Position numbers and translations under genes: made by a program
The notes under the pieces: generated by a model
What the model was told of the DNA's origin: nothing
What the model saw: only the letters and a program-made list of their open reading frames with translations
The model's database searches: none
In this document: positions 21,111-31,502 of the stretch, in pieces
Layout: each line of letters begins with the position of its first letter
Numbering within the stretch: position 1 is the stretch's first letter
DNA from: Gamsiella multidivaricata
Taxonomy: Eukaryota; Mortierellomycota; Mortierellomycetes; Mortierellales; Mortierellaceae
Reading direction: 5' to 3'
DNA: 64,000 nucleotides
Assembly: GCF_025024155.1 (NCBI RefSeq)
Contig: NW_026251709.1
Coordinates: 744,001-808,000 of the forward strand

Positions 21111-23520
21111 CTAAACGTCAAAGATCCAGTTCTTCAGCTCCGTGATCCCCTGTCTCATCGCCTCACTCTCTGGCTTATGCTGGCCCCACTTGTCGATATT
21201 GTCCGTCGAATACTGCGCAAACGCGCTCGAGTCCTGTACCACGTTCCTGTTCAACATTGTCTCGCATTGCTCAAACCCACACGCCTTACCCTCCTTCACA
21301 TAGTCCAGGTACTGTCCGAACGTCTTTTGAGTCTTCGTCATCGTCTCGCTCGCACTGTTCTTCAGGTTCTCCTGCTTCTCACGCTCGAGATCCGCCTGTC
21401 GTGCCTGCATAAACTTGATTACACGTGTCACATCCACATATCGTGGCATCGCCTTCCAGAATTCCGAGAGAAACGACCATACGTCCTCACCGTACTTCTG
21501 AATCAGCGAGACCGGCAATTCGGCGCCGATCAAGATCTCCAGCTCCTCTGCTGCCAATGCTTGGGCCTCAGGATGGCCCCTGACATAGGCCCGGTTACGG
21601 TCCGCCAATCGGCCCAGCTCTCTATTCGACATATTTTTCTTCTCTTCGTCCGATTTGACCATCGATGCTGGGATACCTAGAATCAGCCTGTTGTTCTCGA
21701 TCTGCTTCTTTCCTGCGGCGAAATCTTTATAGAACGGACACTGCGCCTTAGTCGCTTCATCTTTGTAATCCGAGGGTCCACAGGCTGTGGAGATGAACCG
21801 CTGTCCGATCGCCGTTGCCGTGTACTTGAACCAATTCTCCCAATACCGAGACGAATCGACACTGATCAAGGTCGGTACTGGTTCGGTCGTGGGCATGAAG
21901 ACCGATGTGCCGATCGCGTTTCCGTGCGGCGAGATCAGGACCTGAACGTCTCGTAGCAGGTAGGCCGTCTCGGCGAGTCCACATCCGTGATCGAAACTCA
22001 TCCATTTGACTCGGAATCCAGCTTCGACGAGACTGTTGATGAGCTCCTGGTCATTGATCAGCCTTCTTGACTTCTCGCGCTGAATGATCCCGACCACCAG
22101 CTTTCGCTTGCTCCCCCCGTTCTCTTCAGCTTCCGTGTACCGATTCTGATAGTCCTGCTCCGGATCTGAAACGTCCGGAAACCGCTGTCCGACTCGGTTC
22201 TTCTTCTCTTCCGGCTCTACTCCATGACCTGGGCCGGCCTCTTCAAAATTGTAATACCTCGCCAGTTCCAAGCACTTAATTGGTGTCCCATCGTCCTTCT
22301 TCTTCGCTTTTCTCAGGACCTCATCAATGGCTTCTCGACGAATCGTCTGCTTCATGATGCTCAGGTGCCTTTCCCATATCTGTGGTGTCTGCCAATAATA
22401 CTCTGCGATTTCGTCCCTGAAGGATTGGTAGATCTCCGCAGGGATGCTCTTTTCACAGTAATCCAACGCGCATTGAGATCCCAAGCCGATGACGGCCCTC
22501 CGGAAACACACGGGTGCATCAGACGGGGGTAAGGTCTGGAACGAGGTCGCGAGTTCATATTGGGAGAGGACAAGTTCTTGACCGGTTTGGAAGAAGTGGT
22601 CCATCTCCCAAGTGCCTTGACGGTCAATCGGATCCCAGGAGAAGCGGGCGGCACGGAAGGTCCAGGAATTCTTTGTGCCACCAAATCGCCTCATCGTACT
22701 ACTCCAGAGCGTAAAATATGAGGCCATTGATGAGAAAAGGGATACAAAAAACAAGAAGGCATCGACAATGTTTAAAACGACAGTGCGTTCACAAAAATAG
22801 AGGGGGAAAAAAGTACCTGTACAGAGGCATCATGCCGTTATAAAGCCAATGTGAGAAATGGAAAGGCGAGTATAATCCATGGACAAACAGGGTATCGTTG
22901 ACATAGTGCGCCTTCATGGTCTTGCTCCAGATCCGCTCCACTCTCGGCTGCCAATAGACATCGGACTGCGTGTCGGACGATAGCAGGTTGACCTTTGGCA
23001 TATTCTCCAGACGGTATCCCCCGCTTCCTCGAATAAAGGCACCTGCAATGGCATCATGAAGAAGACAACGTTGTTTCAGTTTACGATAACACACAATGGA
23101 TCGCACACTTCCATTTGCACATCGGAAACCGAGGCCTTTACCTTTACGATCCACGCATAGGTTCTCGACAACGCACTGTCGAGTGCGTCGGTTCGACTGC
23201 GTATCCTTCTCCTCCTCCGAGAGATGATCATCTGTACAGGTCCATGTTGCCTCTGGGATCTCGACTAGTCTTGCAACGGTCTTTCCTCGATACTGATGGT
23301 TCTCTCTCGTAATCGGCCGCCTTGAACTATCGAATCCATAGAACCCCCCATAGGACCCAAGGTCGAGGACGACGCTCGACTGCTGGAAGGTGAGGAACAG
23401 AAAGATGATGATTGAGAACAGGAGCACGAGAAGAAGGTGGCGGCGGCTTTTCCTGGAGCTTATGATATTGTGTGCCATGATTTTGAAAGACGAGGGCAAC
23501 GAAGCCATTGAGCCCTTCAT
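21111..23520 (-). CDS. GT61-like glycosyltransferase, type II membrane protein
   Basis: Two exons (23520-22817 and 22698-21111) encode about 763 residues. I chose the ATG at 23520. An in-frame codon at 23991 would add a GGAAG-microsatellite-encoded Glu/Gly/Lys tract that looks non-coding. After a short basic tail (SSRKSRRH) comes one membrane anchor (LLLVLLFSIIIFLFLTF), placing the protein in the Golgi or ER with a lumenal catalytic part. The lumenal part has SPFHFSHWLYNGMMPLY and the DUF563/GT61 signature ISPHGNAIGTSVFMP followed by WENWFKYTATAIGQRF. GT61 members transfer xylose, GlcNAc or arabinose to glycans or proteins; the donor cannot be told here. The start codon is the least certain part. 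Confidence 0.75.
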
Positions 23521-23842
23521 TGGCTCTATAGGGTGTTGTTGTGTTTGTAGTGGAGGGAGAGGGCAAAGTTCTAGGGAGGCGGTAGAAGAGGTGGTAGAAG
23601 AGGAGGAGGAGGAGGAGAAGTTGCTGAGGTTGATGGAGGCGGTGCGATCCAGATGAAGGAGGGGCCTGATGGGCAGGGATGAGTATTTCCCAGTCCAAGA
23701 GTCGACAGTGTGCGGGGGAATGTCCTTCGATAGATTTTTTGTGGACTGCGAAGGTGTCGAGCCACCACTCTTTTGGAAGAAATCAACGGTACGGGGGGGG
23801 AATCTTACCAGCAAAGAGCTACTCAAAAAGCAGGTGGGGCCG

Positions 23843-23942
23843 GTGCCTTCCTTTCCTTCCATCCATTCCTTCCCTTCCTTCCCTTCCTTCTCTCCCTTCC
23901 CTTCCTTCCCTTTCTGTCCCTCTTGTCCCTTCCATCCCTCCC
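23843..23942. repeat. TTCCC/TTCCT microsatellite
   Basis: This pyrimidine-rich imperfect repeat of CCTTCC/CCCTT units lies just upstream of the preferred start of the GT61-like gene. Read on the minus strand it would encode a Gly/Glu/Lys tract, which is why I excluded it from that gene. Confidence 0.7.
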
Positions 23943-24102
23943 TTTCGCTCCTACAACTGAGGCGCAGGGCCGTTTCTTCATGAAAAGGCAACGTGAATAA
24001 AAATCACGTTTCCTCGACAAACAACAGCCGTGTTATCGAGCGTCCGTTGCCGTTAGGGTTCAGCTTCAAGAGCATGGTGCTGCTTACGGGTCTCTTTCGA
24101 GT

Positions 24103-24165
24103 AGACTAATAGCATTTTGAGTTCAGGTGCAGACCACAGCCGGGGCATCAAACTAAAAAAAAAAA
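24103..24165 (+). repeat. A-ended direct repeat, copy 1
   Basis: This roughly 60-bp segment (beginning GACTAATAGCATTTTG, with GCCGGGGCATC near its end) runs into 12 A residues. A second copy lies at 24604-24668. A terminal A run suggests retroposed transcript ends or a short SINE-like tail. Confidence 0.55.
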
Positions 24166-24603
24166 AACATATGTTAGAGTCCTCACCAGTACTCTATCTT
24201 TCCCGAAAAGTGTGAACCTTTTTGAAATTGAGTTGCGGTCGTTCTACTCTTCGCGTCTACGCTTCCTGAGGCTATCCTCGGCCAGACAGATCTCAACACC
24301 ATCATCGTCGATGGCTTCGTAGCCGCGCGTCTCCTCTTCTGAGCGAATTATTTAGAAACTGGGTCTTGGTGGGCGTAGTCTTTGTAGGCGTGACGACTGG
24401 CTCCTCGGGAACATGGGGTCCAGCAGGGGTAGACACGTCTTCCCGTCGAGACATAGGTTAGGCGTCTTAGAATCAGTCTAGGAAATGAGGGGGAGATGAT
24501 GGTGGTGGATGAGGCTGTTGCGCAGGCGAAAGGCTTGTCTTCAGTCCATTCTGGAAAAGATGGATGTGCACGTTGATTATCATAGACTTGTCAACTGTAC
24601 ATT

Positions 24604-24668
24604 AGACTAGTAGCATTTTGTGTTCAGGTATAGGCCAGCCGGGGCACCTAACTAAAAAAAAAAACAAG
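24604..24668 (+). repeat. A-ended direct repeat, copy 2
   Basis: This is the second copy of the repeat at 24103 (beginning GACTAGTAGCATTTTG and also ending in an A run). It has a few substitutions and one short indel, in the same orientation 500 bp away. Confidence 0.55.
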
Positions 24669-26144
24669 ACGGACATTGAATGCTGTACCTCTATTCGCCC
24701 TCGTCTATGCTGTCGGGATCGATCCAATCTGCCTGCTGTGCTGTACAACACGGTCGGCTGTAGGCTTTTTCCCGTTTCGCGAAGAATTCCAGGTATTCGT
24801 CGGTTATACTAAGTCTTGGAATAGTCTTTGCAAAAGTGGTTGCAACAATGTAATGGGTTCACACCTGCATACCCCATAGATATGCTGTACGTAAATACTC
24901 TATGCAATACGTGTTCAGAATGGCTGAAATTAGGCGCCTCGACATCTGTCAAGTCCTACGATGGTAGCCCCTTGGCGCCCACTTGATTCTGATGGACATG
25001 CAGTTGCAGCATGCATTAGTCGCCCTCATCTCTTAAAAAACTGCTTCCCACCCAAAAACCAATTTACACAAAAAAGTACAAGCGAGAAACAGGTTTGCTG
25101 CCTACAGGAAAAAAGGTAGGTTGCCGCTCTCCAGTGTTTAAACCACGTTTTATAAGTACTATAACTCCATTACAGGACGCCTGTGGACCGCCCGTGAGAA
25201 TCTAGAATCGAACAGACCAGCAGTTCCTGGTCCATTCACTGAGAGTCAGCCTACATGTGCAGCACTATTGCTTGTTCGCGCACAAATGGATGCACTTGAG
25301 CCGTTACTTAGCACCGAAAAGCTCATGATGTACCTGGTACCTAGTGCCGTTTCGACCGCCTGCCCTGTATTTTCTACTGGACTGAAGCTGTCAACCTGCC
25401 CAAGCTAGGACACTGTCCAAATCGGAATAGAACTTATTCTGGGACACTCGCTTCAGTTCGCGGTTCCTCTATGGCTCGGGTCTCTACAGCCGCATAGACT
25501 ATACTCTGTACAGTACATACTCGGGTTGCTATATAACCCTTGGTAGTCCACCTCAAGTATGGGAATATACTGGGCTATGGGCGCGTATATATGCAGCCAA
25601 TCAGAGGACATATCCTACACGCGTATAGCACAAAGAGCTCTCGATGTCATGTTCATATTCACAAGACTACATGTCCTATCTTTCCTGTGCACAGAAATAT
25701 GCACATTCATGTGCACCCGCAACCCTCTTGCGGCGAAAAGATACTCTGCAAGGCGCGCTAATCTTCGGTTTTTGGATACGGTCCGTTGTCCCCATCCAGG
25801 TCCGTTGTCCCCATCCAAGCTGAGTGGCAACTCTCAGGTTGTTGGTTATCGATGGATCTGGGACAACGAAACAAGGCAACACTTTATAGAATGTTTCTTC
25901 ATCTTTTTTTCCAATACACTCTTCATTTTATATGCCTTGACCTTATCCTAGGCACTTGCCCAATGCATGTGTCGCGAACGTTTATCCAAGCGCGTACCTT
26001 TTTTTTTGGTGGGTATATAAGGCACTACATTCTGCTACATTTTTAACCACCACCGCCTCCTCATCCACACAAGTCCAAGTAAGTCCCTAAACCCCTCTCA
26101 CTCTTAAAACCTGCAACAACCGCCTACAGATGTATTAAACCGAT

Positions 26145-26507
26145 GCGATTTTCACTTCGTTGACTGAGAAGTGCCCTACCTTGCAGGTTATCGATCACGG
26201 CGACTGGGTTGAGACTCTATGCGAGCCTGAGGAGCACGCCCTTCAGGCCCGCGCCACGCTGGATCATTACTTTTCCTACAGGAAAGACGACGCCTACGTC
26301 TCTGCTGTCGAGTCCCGATATGGAACCGCCCACACCATTGTCGTCAGGGGCAGCAGCTGGAACAACGTTGTGAACCAGCCCAAGCTCTGCACCTCGGACG
26401 GACACTTCTGCTTCGATATCGCAGAGAATGTTTGTTATTACTACTTTTCTAATTCAGTGCATCAGGCAAGCTGCTTCGAGTGGAGCGGAGTTGACTTCTG
26501 GGCCTAA
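26145..26507 (+). pseudogene. Cys-rich small protein lacking a usable start
   Basis: The frame encodes about 115 residues with spaced cysteines (EKCPTLQVIDHGDWVE, KLCTSDGHFCFDIAEN, ASCFEWSGVDFWA) and ends in TAA at 26507. It has no in-frame ATG: a TAA lies just upstream at 26136. The nearest ATG (26143) is in another frame and reads MRFSLR then stop, which resembles the start of a signal peptide. A possible leader intron (GTAAGT at about 26078, CTACAG at 26129) precedes it. It may be a secreted Cys-rich protein gene that has lost its signal-peptide segment, or the first exon may be misread by me. No family is recognised. Confidence 0.4.
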
Positions 26508-28120
26508 AGTCGATGAGGACGATGACTGGATGCAGGTCTTAGAGAGTACTTGGGCATTCGCAAATGAGGACTGAAGAGAAATAGTACCTATGTATTTGAG
26601 TAGAATGCAGCTCTTTAATAAATGTATCTAAAAGGCAACTCGGCAAAGAAGAGACACAGAATGGGGGACAAGGAGGTTTGTTGAGAAATAAAGGACAGCG
26701 CCACAGCATGCATTTTTGTTTCCATTATCTTTATTTTTTACACAAATATACCGCATCTCTTCAAAAATGAGTAGGATTCCCTTACGTGGCACAACCCCGT
26801 TGCGCATCTGATTATAGGATAGGGTCGATCTGAGGATAGGAATGACGAGCTTCCATCCTTGTCTCGGATGTTCAACTGCAGATTCATCGCTTTGCCTACA
26901 TCTGAAGGTCAATTTTGACGTCCCAGCCGTGGGTGGTTATGTATAAGGGCTGTAACTAGATATTTAAAGTTGGAACCGGGATAGGACGAGCTGTGAGGCG
27001 CAATTTTGGACTATGGGCATTGCTTTGAATTTCTTTCGCCGCTATTACCTGGTACGTAAACTATGATTATCCGTTCATGAGCTATATAGACCATTGAATA
27101 ATAACAGAGGCCGAACTAAAGCGAGGAAGGAGTTAGGCGGAATGCGCGTTTTAGTGGAAGTGTGAAAGTGAAGATTTTTTTATTTTTATTCTTTTTTACA
27201 TTGCGCGGAAGGAACCTGAACTTGAACCTGGATGTTCTCCACACCATTCGCTGTCCTTGGTTGTCTTGTCATGCATGCACCCTTCGTGTCCACTGCGGTT
27301 CTTGCTTCCTTCACCTCGTTCTGCTCCTCGCCCCTTATCTCGACCCCTCCCCATCAACCCTTCTTTTCCGCACCATCTTCTGCTCCCCACCACATTCTCC
27401 GCAGATTCTCTCGTCCGTTCCCTCGCGCCTCGGTACATGACATGTATGTGTGAAGCGTGAATCCTGATTCGCCCTAGAAGCAAGTACAGTAGTCTTTTAT
27501 TTATTTATTTTTGGCAGTGGGTGGATGTAGGGAAAGATAAAGAAAAAGGAAGTTTATGAGGCGTTGAAAAATGAGCTCAACTGCTCAACTGTACGCTATG
27601 CTAGATTATTGCGCACTAAACCTTATGCATAGCGTTGATGGTGCTGTTGTTGTTTTCTTCCTCTTCTTCTTCTTCTTACTTGCGTGAGCCGCCTGGTGGC
27701 GTTGAAGGGTCAATGAAGCTTCAGCATGTCCACGCGAATGCAGCATGGTAGTCTGCGCACAATGGTGCTACAGCAGGCTTTCCCTCGATTGTACCAAAAA
27801 GACGTTTACTGAGCAGAGGGATGTATTCCATGGGACAAATGCTTTTAAATACCAAGGCCGCAGCCCGTCTACTCAATAGACGTTTCTATATTGCAGCTCG
27901 TTGCCCAATCAGTCTGCTCCATGCAATACACAAACCACTTTTGGGTCAAAAAATGTGCGGGACTGCAAAAAGGGTTTTCTACTCTTGATTGGAGTGCACA
28001 CTGCAGTTCTCGGGAAACTGCTTAAGCGACCATCTTTTGTGGCGCTCTCCATCTTTCTCTCCTACTCCTCCTCACTCCCGCAACTTTGATACCCCTCCTC
28101 ACCATCCTCACTTCCTCAGC
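26508..28120. other. Intergenic, no gene seen
   Basis: Neither strand offers a convincing exon in these 1.6 kb. The stretch just before 28121, including the pyrimidine-rich tract at about 28040-28110, is the probable promoter and leader of the next gene. Confidence 0.45.
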
Positions 28121-29131
28121 ATGTCTTTCAAGCGTCTCCTCCCCTTCTTTGGACTCTTGTTCCTCGAATTCGTAATCCTTACTGTCTATCACCGTCCAGA
28201 TGTCCGAAGGATTATGTCGAAAGAAGAGATCGTGCCAAAGGAAGCGATCGTACCAAAGGAAGCGATCGTACCAAAGGAAGCGATCGTACCAAAGGAAGCG
28301 ATCGTACCAAAGGAAGCGATCGTACCAAAGGAAGAACCCTTCCAACATGACCGCACTCCATGCAAACGAGACCAGGACGGCGACACTCCCCTAACTGCCA
28401 GCATAAAAGACGGTAACGACTGCCTCATTTACCGACCCGACGCCAAGGTGGCCCTAATCACCTCCTATTTCCGGACAAACGAACAAGGGCGCCAAAGAGA
28501 GCTCGATGAATCTTTAGCCAGTATCTCCTCCAACCCAATTTTTGACCAAGTTCACGTCATGGTCGAAAAGAAACACCAGCCCTTACCGTCCTTTGCTGAG
28601 CTGGCACCCCACGTACGACAATCCGTGATCCCAAAACGACCATTCATGGGCGACTTTATCCAGTATGCATGCGACCACCTCATGGACTATCGGGTCATGT
28701 TCTCAAACGCCGATATCCTCTTTGACTCCTCGATCGGCTATTTCACCATGATGTCCGACAAGGTCTTCGATTCGACCTTTTATGCGATCACACGCTGGTA
28801 TAAGCATGAGACTGAGGGCATGACACCGAACCCGTTTCAATGGGGTGGAAGCTACGATACCTTTGTGTTCAAGCCCAGGAGCATCTGTACGAACCAAACG
28901 GCGCTCCAGGACTTGGTCTCGAATCTGGATTTTCACCTGGGCGTCATGGGGATGGAGAACAGGCTCCTGTGGGAGGTTAGGCGACAGTACCCGGAGATGA
29001 GGCTGATCAATCCTTTATGGCAGGTCAAGACCGTCCATAACCACGCTAGTCCTGAGCGATCGGCAGAGTGGGCGAAGAGAGTCGATTCTGGAGGAAAGAG
29101 TATCGTTATTTCTTGGGAATACATGGTTTGA
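28121..29131 (+). CDS. Type II membrane glycosyltransferase-like protein, copy 1
   Basis: This single-exon gene of 336 residues starts MSFKRLLPFFGLLFLEFVIL, a membrane anchor that implies a lumenal or extracellular remainder. A 6-unit EAIVPK/EEIVPK repeat (residues about 35-70) is encoded by an 18-bp minisatellite. The globular part begins at CLIYRPDAKVALITSYF and includes PFMGDFIQYACDHLMDYRV, then NADILFD, a DxD-like motif expected to bind metal and nucleotide sugar, then KVFDSTFYAITRW. A shorter paralogue lies at 58608 with the same order of blocks but no minisatellite. I would class it as a putative glycosyltransferase by fold logic; the family is not recognised. Confidence 0.75.
   Translation: MSFKRLLPFFGLLFLEFVILTVYHRPDVRRIMSKEEIVPKEAIVPKEAIVPKEAIVPKEAIVPKEAIVPKEEPFQHDRTPCKRDQDGDTPLTASIKDGNDCLIYRPDAKVALITSYFRTNEQGRQRELDESLASISSNPIFDQVHVMVEKKHQPLPSFAELAPHVRQSVIPKRPFMGDFIQYACDHLMDYRVMFSNADILFDSSIGYFTMMSDKVFDSTFYAITRWYKHETEGMTPNPFQWGGSYDTFVFKPRSICTNQTALQDLVSNLDFHLGVMGMENRLLWEVRRQYPEMRLINPLWQVKTVHNHASPERSAEWAKRVDSGGKSIVISWEYMV
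28223..28330 (+). repeat. In-frame 18-bp minisatellite
   Basis: There are six units of GAAGCGATCGTACCAAAG. The first differs at two bases and the other five are identical. Each unit encodes EAIVPK inside the glycosyltransferase-like gene. Perfect identity points to recent expansion or slippage. Confidence 0.9.
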
Positions 29132-29858
29132 TAACCTCCTATCCCCCCATCTCCACCCATCCTTCCTACCTTAACCTCTCACTATGTTAGACTATTTACT
29201 TCCTCTTATATACAATAATACTGCACGCATATAACAATGCATCGAAAGCATCTGGGAAGGTTCTGGGTTCTGTTCTGAAAGTACGCAGGCTTCAGAGACA
29301 CCTGAAATTAAGTTCACACGCACCTGGTAGGTAGTCCATCTTCGGTACCTCCCGGCACCTCCCTCCCCCCCCCCCCCCCTGGACGGGTGATATATAGTTC
29401 CGCTGAACAGACGTCCTGAGCCCCCAATACTAGTCTAAGTTACTCCAGGTCCCCCTGAGTTCCCAAGATTGTAATCTCCAGAGGAGGGGGACAAAGATAT
29501 GGGTAACTGTGTTCAGGTTCTTTCCCCTCCACAAAAAAAATATATATATATGTGTCTGCTGGGCCTGTCCCATTGCTCAGTCTTCTGATGCATGCACCAA
29601 GCGTCTGTTGATTTATTGATACATCGACAGCAGATGTCTCCGACCAAACATGCATGCGTGCGTGCGTGCCTCGATGGAAAACAGATATGTGATGTTAGGG
29701 TATGCATCTATGCCATTGCACAGCGGAGCCTCCTGCAACTGTCCACGTTCCCAATGAGTGGATTATTGTCATAACTATTACTACTACCATTAATATTACT
29801 ACCGTGATGAATATCTCAAATAGAGCGAGAAGGGAGGGAGGACACATATAAGGAAGAG
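29132..29858. other. Convergent 3' flanks with C tract
   Basis: No gene is seen. A C homopolymer of about 16 bases lies near 29363-29379, and short TATA and GTGC repeats occur at about 29540 and 29655. Confidence 0.5.
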
Positions 29859-31502
29859 CTATTTACTAACAATAGCGACCAGTGGCTCCAGATCAGACGC
29901 AACAGCCCCATCTCCACCTCCTCCGCGTCCTCCTATCGTCGCCTGTCCTCCATCATGCTGATGACCATGAGAACTGACTCTGTGCGCAACACTCCTCCAA
30001 AGCCTACTGAATTTGCCGCCCGAAACCAAATCCGTGGACTTTGTCCTAAAAGATCTCTCCGCACCCGTCGACATCGTCCTCGGGACCATGCCTGCAGTCG
30101 CAGGCGTCTGTGATGAGGATGAGGATGAAGAAGGAGGTGTAGAGGGCGAGGGAGTGCTCAGGTTGCGGTGATGTGTCTGTGCACTCGGCCGGGGCTGTGC
30201 AGGTCGTGCGGGGAGTGAGGATGGCGGGACTCGTGAGACGGGCATGGACGTGGATCTGCCAGATGTGCCGAGATCACCTTCTATAGATGGACGGATTAAC
30301 ATGGGCACCGATACACCCCCCGCCTCGCCGCCCGACCTCATCATCGTCGCCCTCGTCGAAATCTTAGCGCTCGGCGGCTCTCCCCCCACCTTCGTTCCCA
30401 CCTTTCCCTCTATATCCTCATCCACCGCCGTCCTCGCCGTTGAGGGATCCTTCCACTGGTCCAGTTCCTTGAACGAGACCGTCTTCGTACACTTGGCACT
30501 CTGACTTTTCTTCAACGGGAACTCTGGGGTCTGTCGAAACTGTCGTGACTGCCGTTGCTGCTGCTGTTGTGGTACAGATCCTCGTCTCGTCTTGTCCGCT
30601 CCTGCGGCACCGGCACCGGGGCCACGATGCGGACGTGAGATCTCGTCGCGCATATGAAAGACCATCCGACATTTCGTCGGGATCGCGTATACGTTCTCAG
30701 AGGGAGGCTGTGGACCGTTAGAGATGTACATCGATAGAGGTAGGCATCGTGTGCCGTCCTCGTTCTGCCCGACGCCGTGCTCGTGACCGTGGCCGTGGAC
30801 AAGTCCGTCCTCGGAAGAATGCCTTCTTTGACCCTGGGATGATCCTGATTTAGCTGTTGCTATTGTTGTCGTCGTGGACTCTGCGGGGAGAGAGACAGGT
30901 CTTGTATGCTGCTGCTCCACTCCCGCTGCCACTACTGCTCCTGCTCCTGTTCCTGCTCCTGCTGCATCTGTTGTTGCTGTCATCATCTCTTTCGTCGCCC
31001 GCATACATGGGACTATTCCTACTCTGCTACCGCTAGCTCCATTCATGCCCATCGACGACGTCAATATGTTCTTTTGACCCTGCACGGACACCAACTCTGT
31101 TTGTCCTTGGACAACAGCAGCCATCATCACATCATCCTTCAGAGCCTTTGTACCATCGCCATCGCCTTTGCTGTTGCCTCTGCCGCCGTCGTTGTCACGC
31201 CTTGGCCTTGTCGCCCCTGTTCTGCCACGGCCCTCATCATCAGCATCGCCGTCGTCCCAGAAGGCACTGAAGGGTGCATAAGTCCAAAAGGCCGACGGCG
31301 CCGACGACGACAGGGACGCTGTTTCTGAAGAGCTCACTCTATTGGCCGCCTGAAGACTGTTACCGGTAATAGAAAGGGCGATGGGTTTGGGCTTTCTGAT
31401 GGGAACGGCTGCGTGGAAATTGGGTCGACGATCGCATTCAAAGGAGACTCGTCCGGAAGGATTCGAGGGAATGGTTCGAGAAGGTTGGCCTGCTCGCTTC
31501 AT
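29859..31502 (-). CDS. Large disordered protein, function unknown
   Basis: This uninterrupted frame of 547 codons starts at the ATG at 31502 and ends at 29859. The product is almost wholly low-complexity: Ser, Thr, Gly and Pro-rich runs, His-Gly repeats (GHGHGHEHGVG), a polyQ patch and many basic Ser-rich segments (KTVSFKELDQWKDPS, RSFRTKSTDLVSGGKF). The segment ENVYAIPTKCRMVFHMRDE is the most structured-looking part. No named domain is recognised. Length, ATG context and absence of stops over 1.6 kb support a real gene, though GC-rich disordered sequence can keep frames open by chance. A regulatory or scaffold role with phosphorylation sites is only a guess. Confidence 0.65.
   Translation of the reverse strand: MKRAGQPSRTIPSNPSGRVSFECDRRPNFHAAVPIRKPKPIALSITGNSLQAANRVSSSETASLSSSAPSAFWTYAPFSAFWDDGDADDEGRGRTGATRPRRDNDGGRGNSKGDGDGTKALKDDVMMAAVVQGQTELVSVQGQKNILTSSMGMNGASGSRVGIVPCMRATKEMMTATTDAAGAGTGAGAVVAAGVEQQHTRPVSLPAESTTTTIATAKSGSSQGQRRHSSEDGLVHGHGHEHGVGQNEDGTRCLPLSMYISNGPQPPSENVYAIPTKCRMVFHMRDEISRPHRGPGAGAAGADKTRRGSVPQQQQQRQSRQFRQTPEFPLKKSQSAKCTKTVSFKELDQWKDPSTARTAVDEDIEGKVGTKVGGEPPSAKISTRATMMRSGGEAGGVSVPMLIRPSIEGDLGTSGRSTSMPVSRVPPSSLPARPAQPRPSAQTHHRNLSTPSPSTPPSSSSSSSQTPATAGMVPRTMSTGAERSFRTKSTDLVSGGKFSRLWRSVAHRVSSHGHQHDGGQATIGGRGGGGDGAVASDLEPLVAIVSK

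Larger units (their letters stand above)
23521..26144. other. Gene-poor stretch with short repeats
   Basis: I see no convincing gene in this 2.6-kb stretch. It contains a TTCCC/TTCCT microsatellite at about 23843-23942 and two copies of a roughly 60-bp A-ended repeat at 24103-24165 and 24604-24668. It also has a 19-20 bp tandem duplication (GGTCCGTTGTCCCCATCCA) at about 25780-25818. The open frames in it lack start context, splice support or known motifs. Confidence 0.5.

Noticed and set aside
23521..23991. Longer N-terminus for the GT61-like gene
   Set aside because: The extra sequence is encoded by a pyrimidine microsatellite and would place over 150 odd residues before the membrane anchor.
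28022..28348. Minus-strand frames with FLWYDR or ASFGTI repeats
   Set aside because: They are only the reverse reading of the 18-bp minisatellite in the plus-strand gene.
29363..29379. C homopolymer
   Set aside because: Simple sequence; no evidence of function.
30906..31328. Plus-strand 140-codon frame rich in Cys and Ser
   Set aside because: It is antisense to the single-exon minus-strand gene and made of the complement of its Gly/Ala/Ser codons.
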